Shown here piece by piece: positions 46,302 to 53,623 of a stretch of DNA of 64,000 bases. Position 1 is the stretch's first letter. Each line of letters opens with the position of its first letter. The stretch comes from Boseongicola sp. H5. GTDB taxonomy: Bacteria; Pseudomonadota; Alphaproteobacteria; Rhodobacterales; Rhodobacteraceae. The position numbers and the translations under genes were made by a program. The stretch is taken from the NCBI GenBank assembly GCA_020622165.1, contig JACNMN010000001.1, forward strand, positions 62,001-126,000, in the 5' to 3' direction. The notes under the pieces are model-generated. The model was not told where the DNA came from and searched no databases. It saw only the letters and a list, made by a program, of their open reading frames with translations.

Positions 46302-47354
46302 ATGAAAGACGCGATCATGAGTGTGACGACGCCCCATATCACCCCGGCCTACAGGCGCGAGGCGGAGCGCGAGATTCGGGCCTTTACCCGCGATTGGACC
46401 GCCCGTGACGACCGTATCGCGCTGATCAGCTATTTCGGCACATTCGCCGCCTATTTCGCAACTCTGGCGCTTGCGGTTCTGGCCTGGCCGAACCCGTTTC
46501 TGGTGGTTCCGCTGATCGTGCTGAACGCCTTTTCGGGGGTTCGTCTCTATGTGCTGCAACATGATTGCGGCCATGCCTCGCTCTTCTCGAAGAAGCAGCA
46601 TAACGATCTTGCGGGTCACGGGCTTTCGGTCTTCACGCTCACGCCCTACCGGGTGATGCAGTTCAATCACAACGAACACCATTCCCATCTCGGCAATCTC
46701 GACGAGCGCGACACGACCGAGATCTTCACCATGACCCTGTCGGAATGGCAGCAGGCGGGTTTCTGGAAACGGCTGTATTACCGGCTTTACCGCAACCCAT
46801 TCATCATGATCCCGGTCGGCGGGCTGTTCACCTATGTCCTGGCCTATCGCTGGCCGAAGAATTCGACCAGAACCGGCGCGGCCCTGGTACTGGCCCATAA
46901 TCTGGGCCTTGCCGCCTGGGTCGGGCTGATCTGGCTCTTCGCCGGTCTTCCCGGTCTGGTCATCTATGCCGGCACCGTCTTCGTGGCGGGCTGCATCGGG
47001 GTGTTTCTGGTCTATCTTCAGCACAATTTCGAAGACACGTACTGGGACCGCAAGCCGGATCTGAACCCCGCCCGCGCAGCGCTTCAGGGGTCATCCGCGC
47101 TTGATCTGGGTTGGTGGTGGGATCTGGCCGTCGCCAATATCACCTATCATGACATCCACCATTTCAACGCCAATATTCCCAGCTACCGGCTGCGGCAGTG
47201 CCACCGCGCGCTCCGCCGGAAGTACGACGTGCAGACGATCCGCTGGCCCGAGGCGTTGCGCAGTTTCACCCTGAAGCTCTGGGATGAAGAGGCCGGGCGA
47301 CTGGTCCCCTTCCCCCGGCACCGCCGAGCCCCAAGTCTCACACCGGCAGAATAG
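46302..47354 (+). CDS. Membrane fatty-acid desaturase (di-iron)
   Basis: The 350-residue integral membrane protein has the histidine boxes of acyl-lipid/fatty-acid desaturases: HDCGHASLF, HNEHHSHLG and HDIHHFNANIP. At least four hydrophobic stretches flank them (YFATLALAVLAWPNPFLVVP, GLFTYVLAYR, AAWVGLIWLFAGLPGLVIYA). It should insert a double bond into acyl chains of membrane lipids using oxygen and an electron donor. The ATG at 46317 (MSVTTPH) is a possible alternative start. It is monocistronic and converges with the gene at 47475. Confidence 0.9.
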   Translation: MKDAIMSVTTPHITPAYRREAEREIRAFTRDWTARDDRIALISYFGTFAAYFATLALAVLAWPNPFLVVPLIVLNAFSGVRLYVLQHDCGHASLFSKKQHNDLAGHGLSVFTLTPYRVMQFNHNEHHSHLGNLDERDTTEIFTMTLSEWQQAGFWKRLYYRLYRNPFIMIPVGGLFTYVLAYRWPKNSTRTGAALVLAHNLGLAAWVGLIWLFAGLPGLVIYAGTVFVAGCIGVFLVYLQHNFEDTYWDRKPDLNPARAALQGSSALDLGWWWDLAVANITYHDIHHFNANIPSYRLRQCHRALRRKYDVQTIRWPEALRSFTLKLWDEEAGRLVPFPRHRRAPSLTPAE

Positions 47355-47435
47355 GCCCCGGTCCTGGTGTTCCCATAACACCCGCCGGACGCGCGGGCCA
47401 ACCGGAGGTGCGGATCGGTCGTCTCCTGCCCCCGG

Positions 47436-47461
47436 AAAAACCCTCCGCGACGGGCGGAGGG
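47436..47461 (-). terminator. Intrinsic terminator after the citrate-synthase-like gene
   Basis: On the minus strand CCCTCCG, a 7-base loop and CGGAGGG are followed by TTTTTCC (five T at 47440-47436). It lies 14 bases beyond the stop at 47475. Confidence 0.8.
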
Positions 47462-47474
47462 GTCAGCCGTTTTC

Positions 47475-48260
47475 CTACCCCTCGGGTCCGGTGTATCGCC
47501 AGCGATAGGCGGGCGGTGTCGGCCCCTTGTTGCGCCCGCCCTGCTCCATCTGCTCCCACGCGTGGGCAAGTATGCCGACAGATCGCGAAAGGCAGAAAAG
47601 CCCCCGCGCCAAAGGCCCCGCAAAGCCGAGTTCGGCATAGATCACGGCGGTGGCCCCGTCGATATTCATCGGCACGGCGCTTCCCTTGCGGGCATTCAGC
47701 TCTGTCTGGACCGCCCGGCCGATGGCGGCGAACCGGCCCGAAACGGTGCCTGCGGCGGCGGCCTCGTCAACCAGCGCCAGAAGACGCGGCGCGCGCGGGT
47801 CGACCGGTTTGTGAAACCGGTGGCCGAAGCCCGGAACGAAGCGGTCACGCTCCTTTTGCCACCGGTCGATCGCGGCGGCGGTTGCGACCGCCAGATCGCC
47901 GCCTGCGCGATCGATCCATCCGTAAAGCTCCACCGCCTGTTCGCCCGCGCCCCCGTGGACATCCCCCAGCATGTTGACCGCGCTCGCCATCGCATTGTTC
48001 AACGGCAGCCCGCAGGTCACCGCCATCCGAGCCGCCGCGATGGAGGGCGCCTGCGGCCCATGATCCACCGCCGCCACAAGCGCGGCTTCAAGCAGCCGGG
48101 CCTCCGCCTCCGTGGGCAGCGTTCCGCGGATCATCAGCCAGATCATCTGCGGAAAACTGACCCGGCCGATCAGATCCTGAATCTCATGGCCACGCATCGC
48201 GATCCGACCGGGTTCCATGTCGATAATCGCGGTCGACCACCAGTCTGCGACATCGCTCAT
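47475..48260 (-). CDS. Short citrate synthase-like protein (citryl-CoA lyase type)
   Basis: The 261-residue product keeps citrate-synthase motifs PGRIAMRGHEIQDLIGRVSF, HGGAGEQAVEL, PGFGHRFHKPVDPRAPRLL and the C-terminal catalytic region MNIDGATAVIYAELGF with its aspartate, but it lacks the large N-terminal part of true citrate synthase. Short proteins of this kind, also fused in ATP-citrate lyase and found as citryl-CoA lyase, cleave citryl-CoA or related (3S)-CoA thioesters. Overlap of four bases with the CoA-transferase gene suggests that the transferase forms the CoA ester that this protein cleaves (inference). Confidence 0.8.
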   Translation of the reverse strand: MSDVADWWSTAIIDMEPGRIAMRGHEIQDLIGRVSFPQMIWLMIRGTLPTEAEARLLEAALVAAVDHGPQAPSIAAARMAVTCGLPLNNAMASAVNMLGDVHGGAGEQAVELYGWIDRAGGDLAVATAAAIDRWQKERDRFVPGFGHRFHKPVDPRAPRLLALVDEAAAAGTVSGRFAAIGRAVQTELNARKGSAVPMNIDGATAVIYAELGFAGPLARGLFCLSRSVGILAHAWEQMEQGGRNKGPTPPAYRWRYTGPEG

Positions 48261-49459
48261 TCCTGCTCCTCCCCCGGCATCGCGATCACCTTCGCGCGGG
48301 CCAGCCCATCTATCTCGTTTCCGTCATATCCCAGCTCGCCAAGCAGCGCGCGCGTATCCGCCCCCGCAAGGGGCGGGTCGGCTGCCAGCACGGTCTTGCG
48401 CCCCGCCATCTCGATCGGCAGGGCAGGCAGCCGTGTGTCGACCCCGCCCGACAATCTGGTCGGCAAGAGCCGCCCGCCGGCGGCCAGATGCGGATCGTCG
48501 AACAGATGCTCGGGCCGCGCGATATGGGCGAAGGGAAGCTTCGCCTCACGCGCCTTTTCGGCCAGTTCGGGCAGGGAAAGGCGCGCGATGACACGAGCCA
48601 CCTCAGGCAGCAGCCGGGTGCGGGCCTCGATCCGCTGATTGTTGGTTGCCAGCGTCGCATCCGCCGCCAGCGTCGGCACTTCGAATACTTCGCAGAATCT
48701 CAGCCAGTGCCGGTCGGAGGTGATGCCCAGAAACACGCGCTCGCCCTCGGCGCTCTCGAACTGATCATAGATTGCCCAGGCCGATACCCGCGCGGGCATC
48801 GGCGGCACGGGCCCGTCCGACAAGGCGGCATAGGCCAGATGCTGCCCCATCAGGAACACCGCAGTTTCAAACAGGGCCGAGGTCACGAACTGGCCCCTGC
48901 CCGTCCGCTCCCGCTCCGCCAGCGCGGCCTGCACGGCGACCACCCCCATCACGCCGCCCATCACGTCGATCACACTCGCGCCTGCCCGCAGAGGCTGCCC
49001 CGGCGGCCCGGTCATATAGGCCAGGCCGGACATCATCTGCACAACCTCATCCAATGCCACCCGATCCTCGTAGGGGCCGGGCAGGAAGCCCTTCAGCGAC
49101 AGATAGACAAGACGCGGGTATGCACCGGCGATCTGTTCATATCCCAGACCCAGCCGCGCCATCGTGCCGGGGCCGAAATTCTCGATCAGCACATCGGCGG
49201 TCCCGATCAGCCTGCGGGCGATCTCCAGCCCGCGCGGATCCTTCAGATCAAGCGCGATGGAGCGTTTGTTGCGATTGTAGAAGGGAAAGTATCCGGTGCC
49301 GAACCCTTTGAGTTCCCGTGTCGGGTCTCCCGTCGCGGGCTCCACCCGGATCACATCCGCCCCCAGATCCGCCAGCACCAGACCGGCGGTGGGCCCCATG
49401 ACCGTATGGCCGAAATCCAGCACCCGAAGCCCGACAAGGGGCTGGTTCGCATCAGTCAT
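48257..49459 (-). CDS. CaiB/BaiF-type family III CoA transferase
   Basis: The 400-residue enzyme transfers CoA between carboxylic acids. It has VLDFGHTVMGPTAGLVLADLGADVIRVEP, NRNKRSIALDLKDPRG, IENFGPGTMARLGLGYE and, in the place of the catalytic Asp, the region DEVVQMMSGLAYMTG. It overlaps the next gene by ATGA. Family III members act on oxalate, carnitine, succinate and others; the substrate cannot be read. Confidence 0.9.
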   Translation of the reverse strand: MTDANQPLVGLRVLDFGHTVMGPTAGLVLADLGADVIRVEPATGDPTRELKGFGTGYFPFYNRNKRSIALDLKDPRGLEIARRLIGTADVLIENFGPGTMARLGLGYEQIAGAYPRLVYLSLKGFLPGPYEDRVALDEVVQMMSGLAYMTGPPGQPLRAGASVIDVMGGVMGVVAVQAALAERERTGRGQFVTSALFETAVFLMGQHLAYAALSDGPVPPMPARVSAWAIYDQFESAEGERVFLGITSDRHWLRFCEVFEVPTLAADATLATNNQRIEARTRLLPEVARVIARLSLPELAEKAREAKLPFAHIARPEHLFDDPHLAAGGRLLPTRLSGGVDTRLPALPIEMAGRKTVLAADPPLAGADTRALLGELGYDGNEIDGLARAKVIAMPGEEQE

Positions 49460-49541
49460 CGGATCGCGCCTTTCGCCGGGCCCGCAGGGCCATGTCGGCC
49501 ATCTTGTGCCCGATGCAGGCGCCGGCAGCCAGACAAATGAA

Positions 49542-49572
49542 ACCCTGCCCGATCCCGAAGATCAGGCAGGGT
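49542..49572 (-). terminator. Strong hairpin terminator of the puc-linked operon
   Basis: ACCCTGCC(T/C)GATC arms form a 13-bp stem (one G-U) around a 5-base TTCGG loop, read on the minus strand and followed by TTTCATTTGT. It stands 24 bases beyond the stop of the gene at 49596 and before the CaiB gene. Confidence 0.7.
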
Positions 49573-49595
49573 GTCCGTCGCCCCCATGAAAAAGC

Positions 49596-50204
49596 CTAGC
49601 GCGGACCGCGATGGCTCAACATCGGCATCCCGAGGGCAGCCGTGAACAGGCGCCCGCCGGAGATGACCGACAGTTTGCGCTTCTTGCTCAGCAGCTGCTT
49701 GCCGGGAAAGATCTGCCTGCCGCCCGAAATGGCCGAGTTGGCGTTCCGGTTCTTGACCAGAAGCGGCATCCGGAAGGCATTCGAGACCAGGCCGCGCTTC
49801 CGGCCCCGGCCCGGATCCATGTCGCTGGACAGGAATCTGGGGTGGTTGCTGAGTATGCTGTTGGACAGACGCACGTTGCGCGGCTCTTCGACATAGATGT
49901 CTTCGTCGGGCACACCCGCATCCATGCTGTCGCGGGAGTTCATGATCTCCATCGCATTCCGTGCCGCGCCGAAGGGCGTGAAGGGCGCGCGGTTGACCAC
50001 CAGCCGGTTGTCGTCCGACATGGCGCCGGCGTATTTGGCCGCCGCGCGGGTGGGGACGCGGGCCTCCCTGATCTCGGCCTCCGCTCCGGGGCCTGGCGCG
50101 ATCACACTTATATTCGCGGCCGGATGCCCGGCTGCGTGAAGCGCCGCCACGACCGCATCCGCGGTAGACGCATCGGCATAGAGCCTGCTGATTACGGTAG
50201 TCAT
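49596..50204 (-). CDS. Puc-linked protein of unknown function with ISGGR repeats
   Basis: The 202-residue product opens MTTVISRLYADASTADAVVA, where an alpha-beta segment (to about residue 80) resembles small stress-protein folds such as the DUF1269/17M type. The middle has NHPRFLSSDMDPGRGRKRG. The C-terminal part repeats ISGGR at 159-163 and 181-185 with matching basic LL-K-R sequences between them. GGAGG precedes the ATG. It is immediately downstream of pucC (53 bases) and ends in a strong terminator, so it belongs to the puc transcript. I do not recognise the family. Confidence 0.75.
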   Translation of the reverse strand: MTTVISRLYADASTADAVVAALHAAGHPAANISVIAPGPGAEAEIREARVPTRAAAKYAGAMSDDNRLVVNRAPFTPFGAARNAMEIMNSRDSMDAGVPDEDIYVEEPRNVRLSNSILSNHPRFLSSDMDPGRGRKRGLVSNAFRMPLLVKNRNANSAISGGRQIFPGKQLLSKKRKLSVISGGRLFTAALGMPMLSHRGPR

Positions 50205-50257
50205 CTTTCCTCCATTTCCGCTCACCGCCGGCCCGGTCAGCATTATGGCGCCTGTTC

Positions 50258-51700
50258 TCAGGGCACCGATTTCGCCGCTAGGTCTGTTGTCTCGGTCGAA
50301 ACGTAATGCGCCCGCTGCTCCGGTCCAGCCAGCCGCCTCAGCAGCGGGTAGGCAACCAGCAGCGCAAGCGCCAGAAACACGATTTCCAGTGCGAAGACCG
50401 GGACATAGGGCGCCTCCGCCGCGAAAGCGTCGCTTCCGGGCATCGCGACGATCAGGTCGCGCATCACGCCGCCAAGCGCCACGGCGATCCCGGCCGCCGT
50501 GGCCTGAACCGCGCCCCAGGCCCCGAGCGCAAGCCCGATCTGTTCACGCGGCGCGTTGCGCATGGTCGCGGTCAGCGTGCCATGGCCGAAAAGCCCCGCG
50601 CCGAAGCCCGCGAACAGCGTGCCCAGAACGAAGCCGGCCACGGAATGGAACGGTGCGGCCAGCACGATCGCGCCGAAGGCCGGCACCCCCACGACGGCGC
50701 CCCAGAACGCCACATGGATCGGGTCCGCGCCACGCAGCAACACGCGGGAGGCGAGCGCGAACCCCGCCAGCCCGCCCACGGCCAGAACCGCCGTAAGCCG
50801 CGTGGTCTGCGCCACGGTCATGTCGAGCACATGGCCGCCATAGGGCTCCAACAGCACATCGGCCATGCCGAAACCCATCGTGCCAAGGCCGATGACAATC
50901 AGCAGGCGGATCGCATTGCGCCCGGTGACGAATACGCCCCAGGCCTCCCGGAACTCGGGGACGGGGGCGATGGAATTGGCACGCGTCCGGTCGCGCGGCT
51001 CCTGTTTCCACAGGGCGAGGATGTTCAATGCAATGGTGATGACGGCGGCGGCCTGCACCACCTGTATCAGCCGCCCCGGCGTGTAATCCGTCAGCAGCGC
51101 GCCGAAGACGATCGCACTGACGATCATGCCCAGAAGCAGCATGACATACATCAGGCCCACCACTTTCGGCTGATCCTCCACCGGGACCAGATCGGTCGCC
51201 AGCGCAAGGCCTACGGTCTGCACCATGTGAACCCCCGCGCCGACCAGCAGAAACGCCAGTGCCGCGCTGGACAGCCCGATCCAAGCAGGGGCGTCCACCG
51301 CCTCGCCATAGCCCGAAAGCACCAGCAGCGCGAAGGGCATGATCGCGAAACCGCCGAATTGCAGCATCGTCCCCTTCCAGATGTAGGGCACGCGCCGCCA
51401 GCCGAGGGCGGATTTGTGAATATCGGATCTGAACCCGATCAGCGCCCGGAACGGCGCGAAAACCAATGGCAGGGAAATCATGATGCCCACCAGCGAGGCG
51501 GGCACATTCAGTTCCACGATCATCACCCGGTTCAGCGTGCCCACCAGCAGGACCAGCGCCATCCCGACGGTGACCTGAAACAGCGCCAGCCTGAGCAGGC
51601 GCGACAGGGGCAGATCCTCGGTCGCGACATCGGCGAAGGGCAGATAGCGTGGTGCGATCCGGCCTATCTTGCTCAGGGCGAATTTGCGGAACTGGATCAT
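50258..51700 (-). CDS. pucC: PucC light-harvesting complex assembly protein (MFS)
   Basis: The 480-residue membrane protein of the PucC/LhaA branch of the major facilitator superfamily has about twelve hydrophobic segments. Diagnostic parts are LFQVTVGMALVLLVGTLNRVMIVEL, LIGFRSDIHKSALGWRRVPYIWKG, MGFGMADVLLEPYGG and GFGAGLFGHGTLTATM. PucC helps assemble LH2, probably by chaperoning bacteriochlorophyll delivery. The ATG at 51700 is preceded by AAGGA; a GTG at 51715 is open but has no site. It lies 131 bases after pucA, separated by two stem-loops. Confidence 0.95.
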   Translation of the reverse strand: MIQFRKFALSKIGRIAPRYLPFADVATEDLPLSRLLRLALFQVTVGMALVLLVGTLNRVMIVELNVPASLVGIMISLPLVFAPFRALIGFRSDIHKSALGWRRVPYIWKGTMLQFGGFAIMPFALLVLSGYGEAVDAPAWIGLSSAALAFLLVGAGVHMVQTVGLALATDLVPVEDQPKVVGLMYVMLLLGMIVSAIVFGALLTDYTPGRLIQVVQAAAVITIALNILALWKQEPRDRTRANSIAPVPEFREAWGVFVTGRNAIRLLIVIGLGTMGFGMADVLLEPYGGHVLDMTVAQTTRLTAVLAVGGLAGFALASRVLLRGADPIHVAFWGAVVGVPAFGAIVLAAPFHSVAGFVLGTLFAGFGAGLFGHGTLTATMRNAPREQIGLALGAWGAVQATAAGIAVALGGVMRDLIVAMPGSDAFAAEAPYVPVFALEIVFLALALLVAYPLLRRLAGPEQRAHYVSTETTDLAAKSVP

Positions 51701-51727
51701 CTTGGTCCTTGCCACCCGGTTCGGTCA

Positions 51728-51803
51728 CCCGGCCGACTGAGGCCGGCCGGGCAAACCGAAGGAGCGGGAGGACGGGCCGGAGAGGGAAACATACCCCCGG
51801 CCC
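51728..51803 (-). other. Two stem-loops between pucA and pucC
   Basis: CCCGGCCG/CGGCCGGG (51728-51751) and GGGCCGG/CCGGCCC (51774-51803) form two hairpins in the gap between pucA and pucC, without T-runs. In Rhodobacter puc and puf operons, intercistronic stem-loops stabilise the short pucBA message so that antenna proteins exceed PucC; the same role is inferred here. Confidence 0.65.
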
Positions 51804-51831
51804 ACTCCCTTACTTACGTGGCGCCTGCGCG

Positions 51832-52173
51832 CTATTGCGACGATGCAAGCGCGACGCCCTGGTCTATCACAAGTCTGGCCGTTCTCCCGTCGGGTAGAAT
51901 CACCAGCATGCCATCTTCGGTCGTCGCCGCCGCGTCGATATAGACGGGTGCAGCGGTTGTCGCATCGACGCTGGCCGGCAGAACAGCGGTGTTGTTCGTG
52001 TCCATCGCGGCCATGCCGCTGCCCAGCTCCTGGCCGGACAGGAAATCCGCGACCCAGGTCGTGTTGCTCAACACCGCGACATGCACGGCAAACGATCCGA
52101 TGGCGACCGCGCTGAGAAACAGCGGAACCCCCACGGTGGGCTTAACGACAAGCCACATTTTTGCGTTATTCAT
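51832..52173 (-). CDS. pucA: Light-harvesting 2 alpha chain with long C-terminal extension
   Basis: The product is 113 residues; residues 1-45 are a canonical LH2 alpha chain ([20 protein letters not shown], bacteriochlorophyll ligand His31 in FAVHVAVL, then NTTW). Positions 44-45 are Phe-Leu instead of the Tyr-Trp found in B850 complexes, as in B800-820 types. The remaining ~65 residues (from [15 protein letters not shown] to the end) are an Ala/Thr-rich tail absent from ordinary PucA but reminiscent of the extended PucA of Rhodobacter sphaeroides puc2. GGAGG precedes the ATG, just after pucB. Confidence 0.93.
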   Translation of the reverse strand: MNNAKMWLVVKPTVGVPLFLSAVAIGSFAVHVAVLSNTTWVADFLSGQELGSGMAAMDTNNTAVLPASVDATTAAPVYIDAAATTEDGMLVILPDGRTARLVIDQGVALASSQ

Positions 52174-52185
52174 GACCGGGCCTCC

Positions 52186-52338
52186 TTATCCGAGCCACGG
52201 CGTCGACACCGCCACCAGAAGGTGGGCGATCAGGGCGATCACCCCGAAGACGCGCGTTCCGTCGATGAGGTAGCTATGCACCTCTTCGGCTTCTCTCTCA
52301 GTCAGGCCGGTAGGCCATATTTTATCGGGATCAGACAT
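52186..52338 (-). CDS. pucB: Light-harvesting 2 beta chain
   Basis: The 50-residue protein (start MSDPDKIWPTGLTEREAEEV, end AHLLVAVSTPWLG) is a clear LH2 beta chain: His21 and Arg29 near the B800 site, His39 in ALIAHLL as bacteriochlorophyll ligand, and the closing TPWLG. It sits in the inner membrane and pairs with PucA. GGGAGG precedes the ATG at 52338. pucB stops 12 bases before pucA. Two PpsR-type sites lie 130-173 bases upstream. Confidence 0.96.
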   Translation of the reverse strand: MSDPDKIWPTGLTEREAEEVHSYLIDGTRVFGVIALIAHLLVAVSTPWLG

Positions 52339-52467
52339 AATTTGCCTCCCACTCCTCTACAGTTCAGGTCTGGCCCGCAAGGCGTGGTCACCCGCGCCTC
52401 CGGCCTTGAACGATGGAAGTGTCGGCGCCTCCGGTCTAGGAACAGACGGCCCCATCAGCCTCGATAG

Positions 52468-52485
52468 TGTCATTTAAAGTAGACA
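52468..52485. promoter_or_regulatory. PpsR/CrtJ box 1 of the puc promoter
   Basis: TGT-N12-ACA fits the aerobic photosynthesis repressor consensus exactly (TGT 52468-52470, ACA 52483-52485). It is 130 bases upstream of pucB. Binding of PpsR represses puc under high oxygen or light. Confidence 0.75.
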
Positions 52486-52493
52486 GTATCAAG

Positions 52494-52511
52494 TGTAAGT
52501 TTTTAGTTACA
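52494..52511. promoter_or_regulatory. PpsR/CrtJ box 2 of the puc promoter
   Basis: A second exact TGT-N12-ACA (TGT 52494-52496, ACA 52509-52511) lies 26 bases from the first. Two closely spaced sites allow cooperative binding of PpsR, as at known puc and bch promoters. Confidence 0.75.
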
Positions 52512-53581
52512 TTCGGATGGCGCAAGCAAAACAGGGCCGTAAACGCCCTTCTTTTGATGAAGCAGGAGGCATTTTAGGTCACTTCCGGAAAGTGTAAAGC
52601 CTGAATGACAACTGTTTGAGCTTTTGCAGGCAATTTCCATAGGCCCGGCCTTTCGAACCGAAGATGGTCATGACATCGCGACCGGATGGGCGCGCAGCGG
52701 GGCGCATCGGAACCGCCCAGAAATCCGCCCTCCCCCGAGATATCGCGCCCAAAAAAACGTCAGACAACGAATCTCCGGGGGAATCGGCGGGTTCCGCTTG
52801 GGCCACCCTGCCGCTGCGGGGCACACTCGACATGTCAGGATCGCTTACGTGCCTCTCCTCCCTTCCTCCGGCGCTTCGGTGACCTGACGCGAATACTGGC
52901 TGGCGGCCCGGCTCAATTGTCTCTCTTCCACCCTGTCGGGTCGCCAGACCTTTTTCCGCCGCACAAACGGCCCTTGCCACATTCATGCCTCATTTCCGTC
53001 CATGTCAGGCCCGAATCGCAGCGGATCCTGAAAGATCATAGGCATCAAGACCTATACCCATTGGAGCAGTATCATGCAGACACGCAAACCAAGCCCGCGC
53101 GACGCGCAGCCCCAGAAAGAGCGCCCGACACCGGTCCGCTTTTCTGACTGGGCCAGTATCTGAGACGAGCAGGCCCCCAAAGCCCCCGAAACAGGCGATG
53201 ACCGCGCCGCGGATCCGGTCACGGCCTTCCGCAAGCATGGGCCGGCTCATGCCGGACCACGGGCATGTGCGGCCGGCGTCACCGATTGCATAAAGCATGG
53301 TGCCGACGTGCCCTCATTTGCTGCATGCCGCACAATCCTTGCGGCGACAGGTCCGACGCGACCGCAAAGCTGACCGACACATTGGTTCACACAGACATGC
53401 AGATAGGGTCGCGGCCCCCAATGCCGGTTGCGATCAGGGCTGGATCGGAGAGATATCGACCGGGATCCGACGCGACCCGCGCCACAGCGAATAGCCGACA
53501 AAAATACCCGGAAATCCGATGCTTAGCACTGGGTCAAACTGTCTCCTGTTGATCCAGATCAAATGCGCCCGGCCTGCGTAG
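52512..53581. other. About 1.07 kb with almost no coding content
   Basis: Between the puc promoter and the peroxidase promoter I see no recognised gene. Reading frames exist (for example on the minus strand at 52579-52986) but their compositions are arginine- and proline-rich with no family motif and no clear ribosome sites. The only candidate is the 29-codon frame at 53074. The stretch may be decayed sequence from the end of a former photosynthesis or adjacent locus, or may carry an untranslated RNA that I cannot recognise. Confidence 0.5.
53074..53163 (+). CDS. Candidate 29-residue peptide
   Basis: ATG at 53074 follows GGAG by seven bases and opens 29 codons (starts MQTRKPSPRDAQ, ends FSDWASI). 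It is basic, then acidic-aromatic at its end. Spacing and the compact hydrophobic end give mild support, but no family match is available and chance frames of this size are common. Confidence 0.3.
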   Translation: MQTRKPSPRDAQPQKERPTPVRFSDWASI

Positions 53582-53598
53582 TTTAGAATCATTCTTAC
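53582..53598. promoter_or_regulatory. Irr/ICE-like box before cytochrome c peroxidase
   Basis: TTTAGAA-TCA-TTCTTAC is close to the iron-control element TTTAGAA-N3-TTCTAAA bound by Irr in alphaproteobacteria, 26 bases before the peroxidase start. In Rhodobacter the peroxidase gene is an Irr target. A flanking TCTAAAC extends the symmetry. Confidence 0.55.
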
Positions 53599-53623
53599 TC
53601 TAAACTTATAAGGACTCGAGTCT

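Noticed and set aside
49460..49585. Minus-strand frame ending just before caiB with a hydrophobic segment and basic tail
   Set aside because: It resembles a small membrane peptide but has no ATG, GTG or TTG after the upstream stop except near its end, and it runs through the terminator hairpin at 49542-49572.
52579..52986. Minus-strand frame of 135 codons in the gap after pucB
   Set aside because: No ribosome site, no family motif and composition unlike neighbouring genes.
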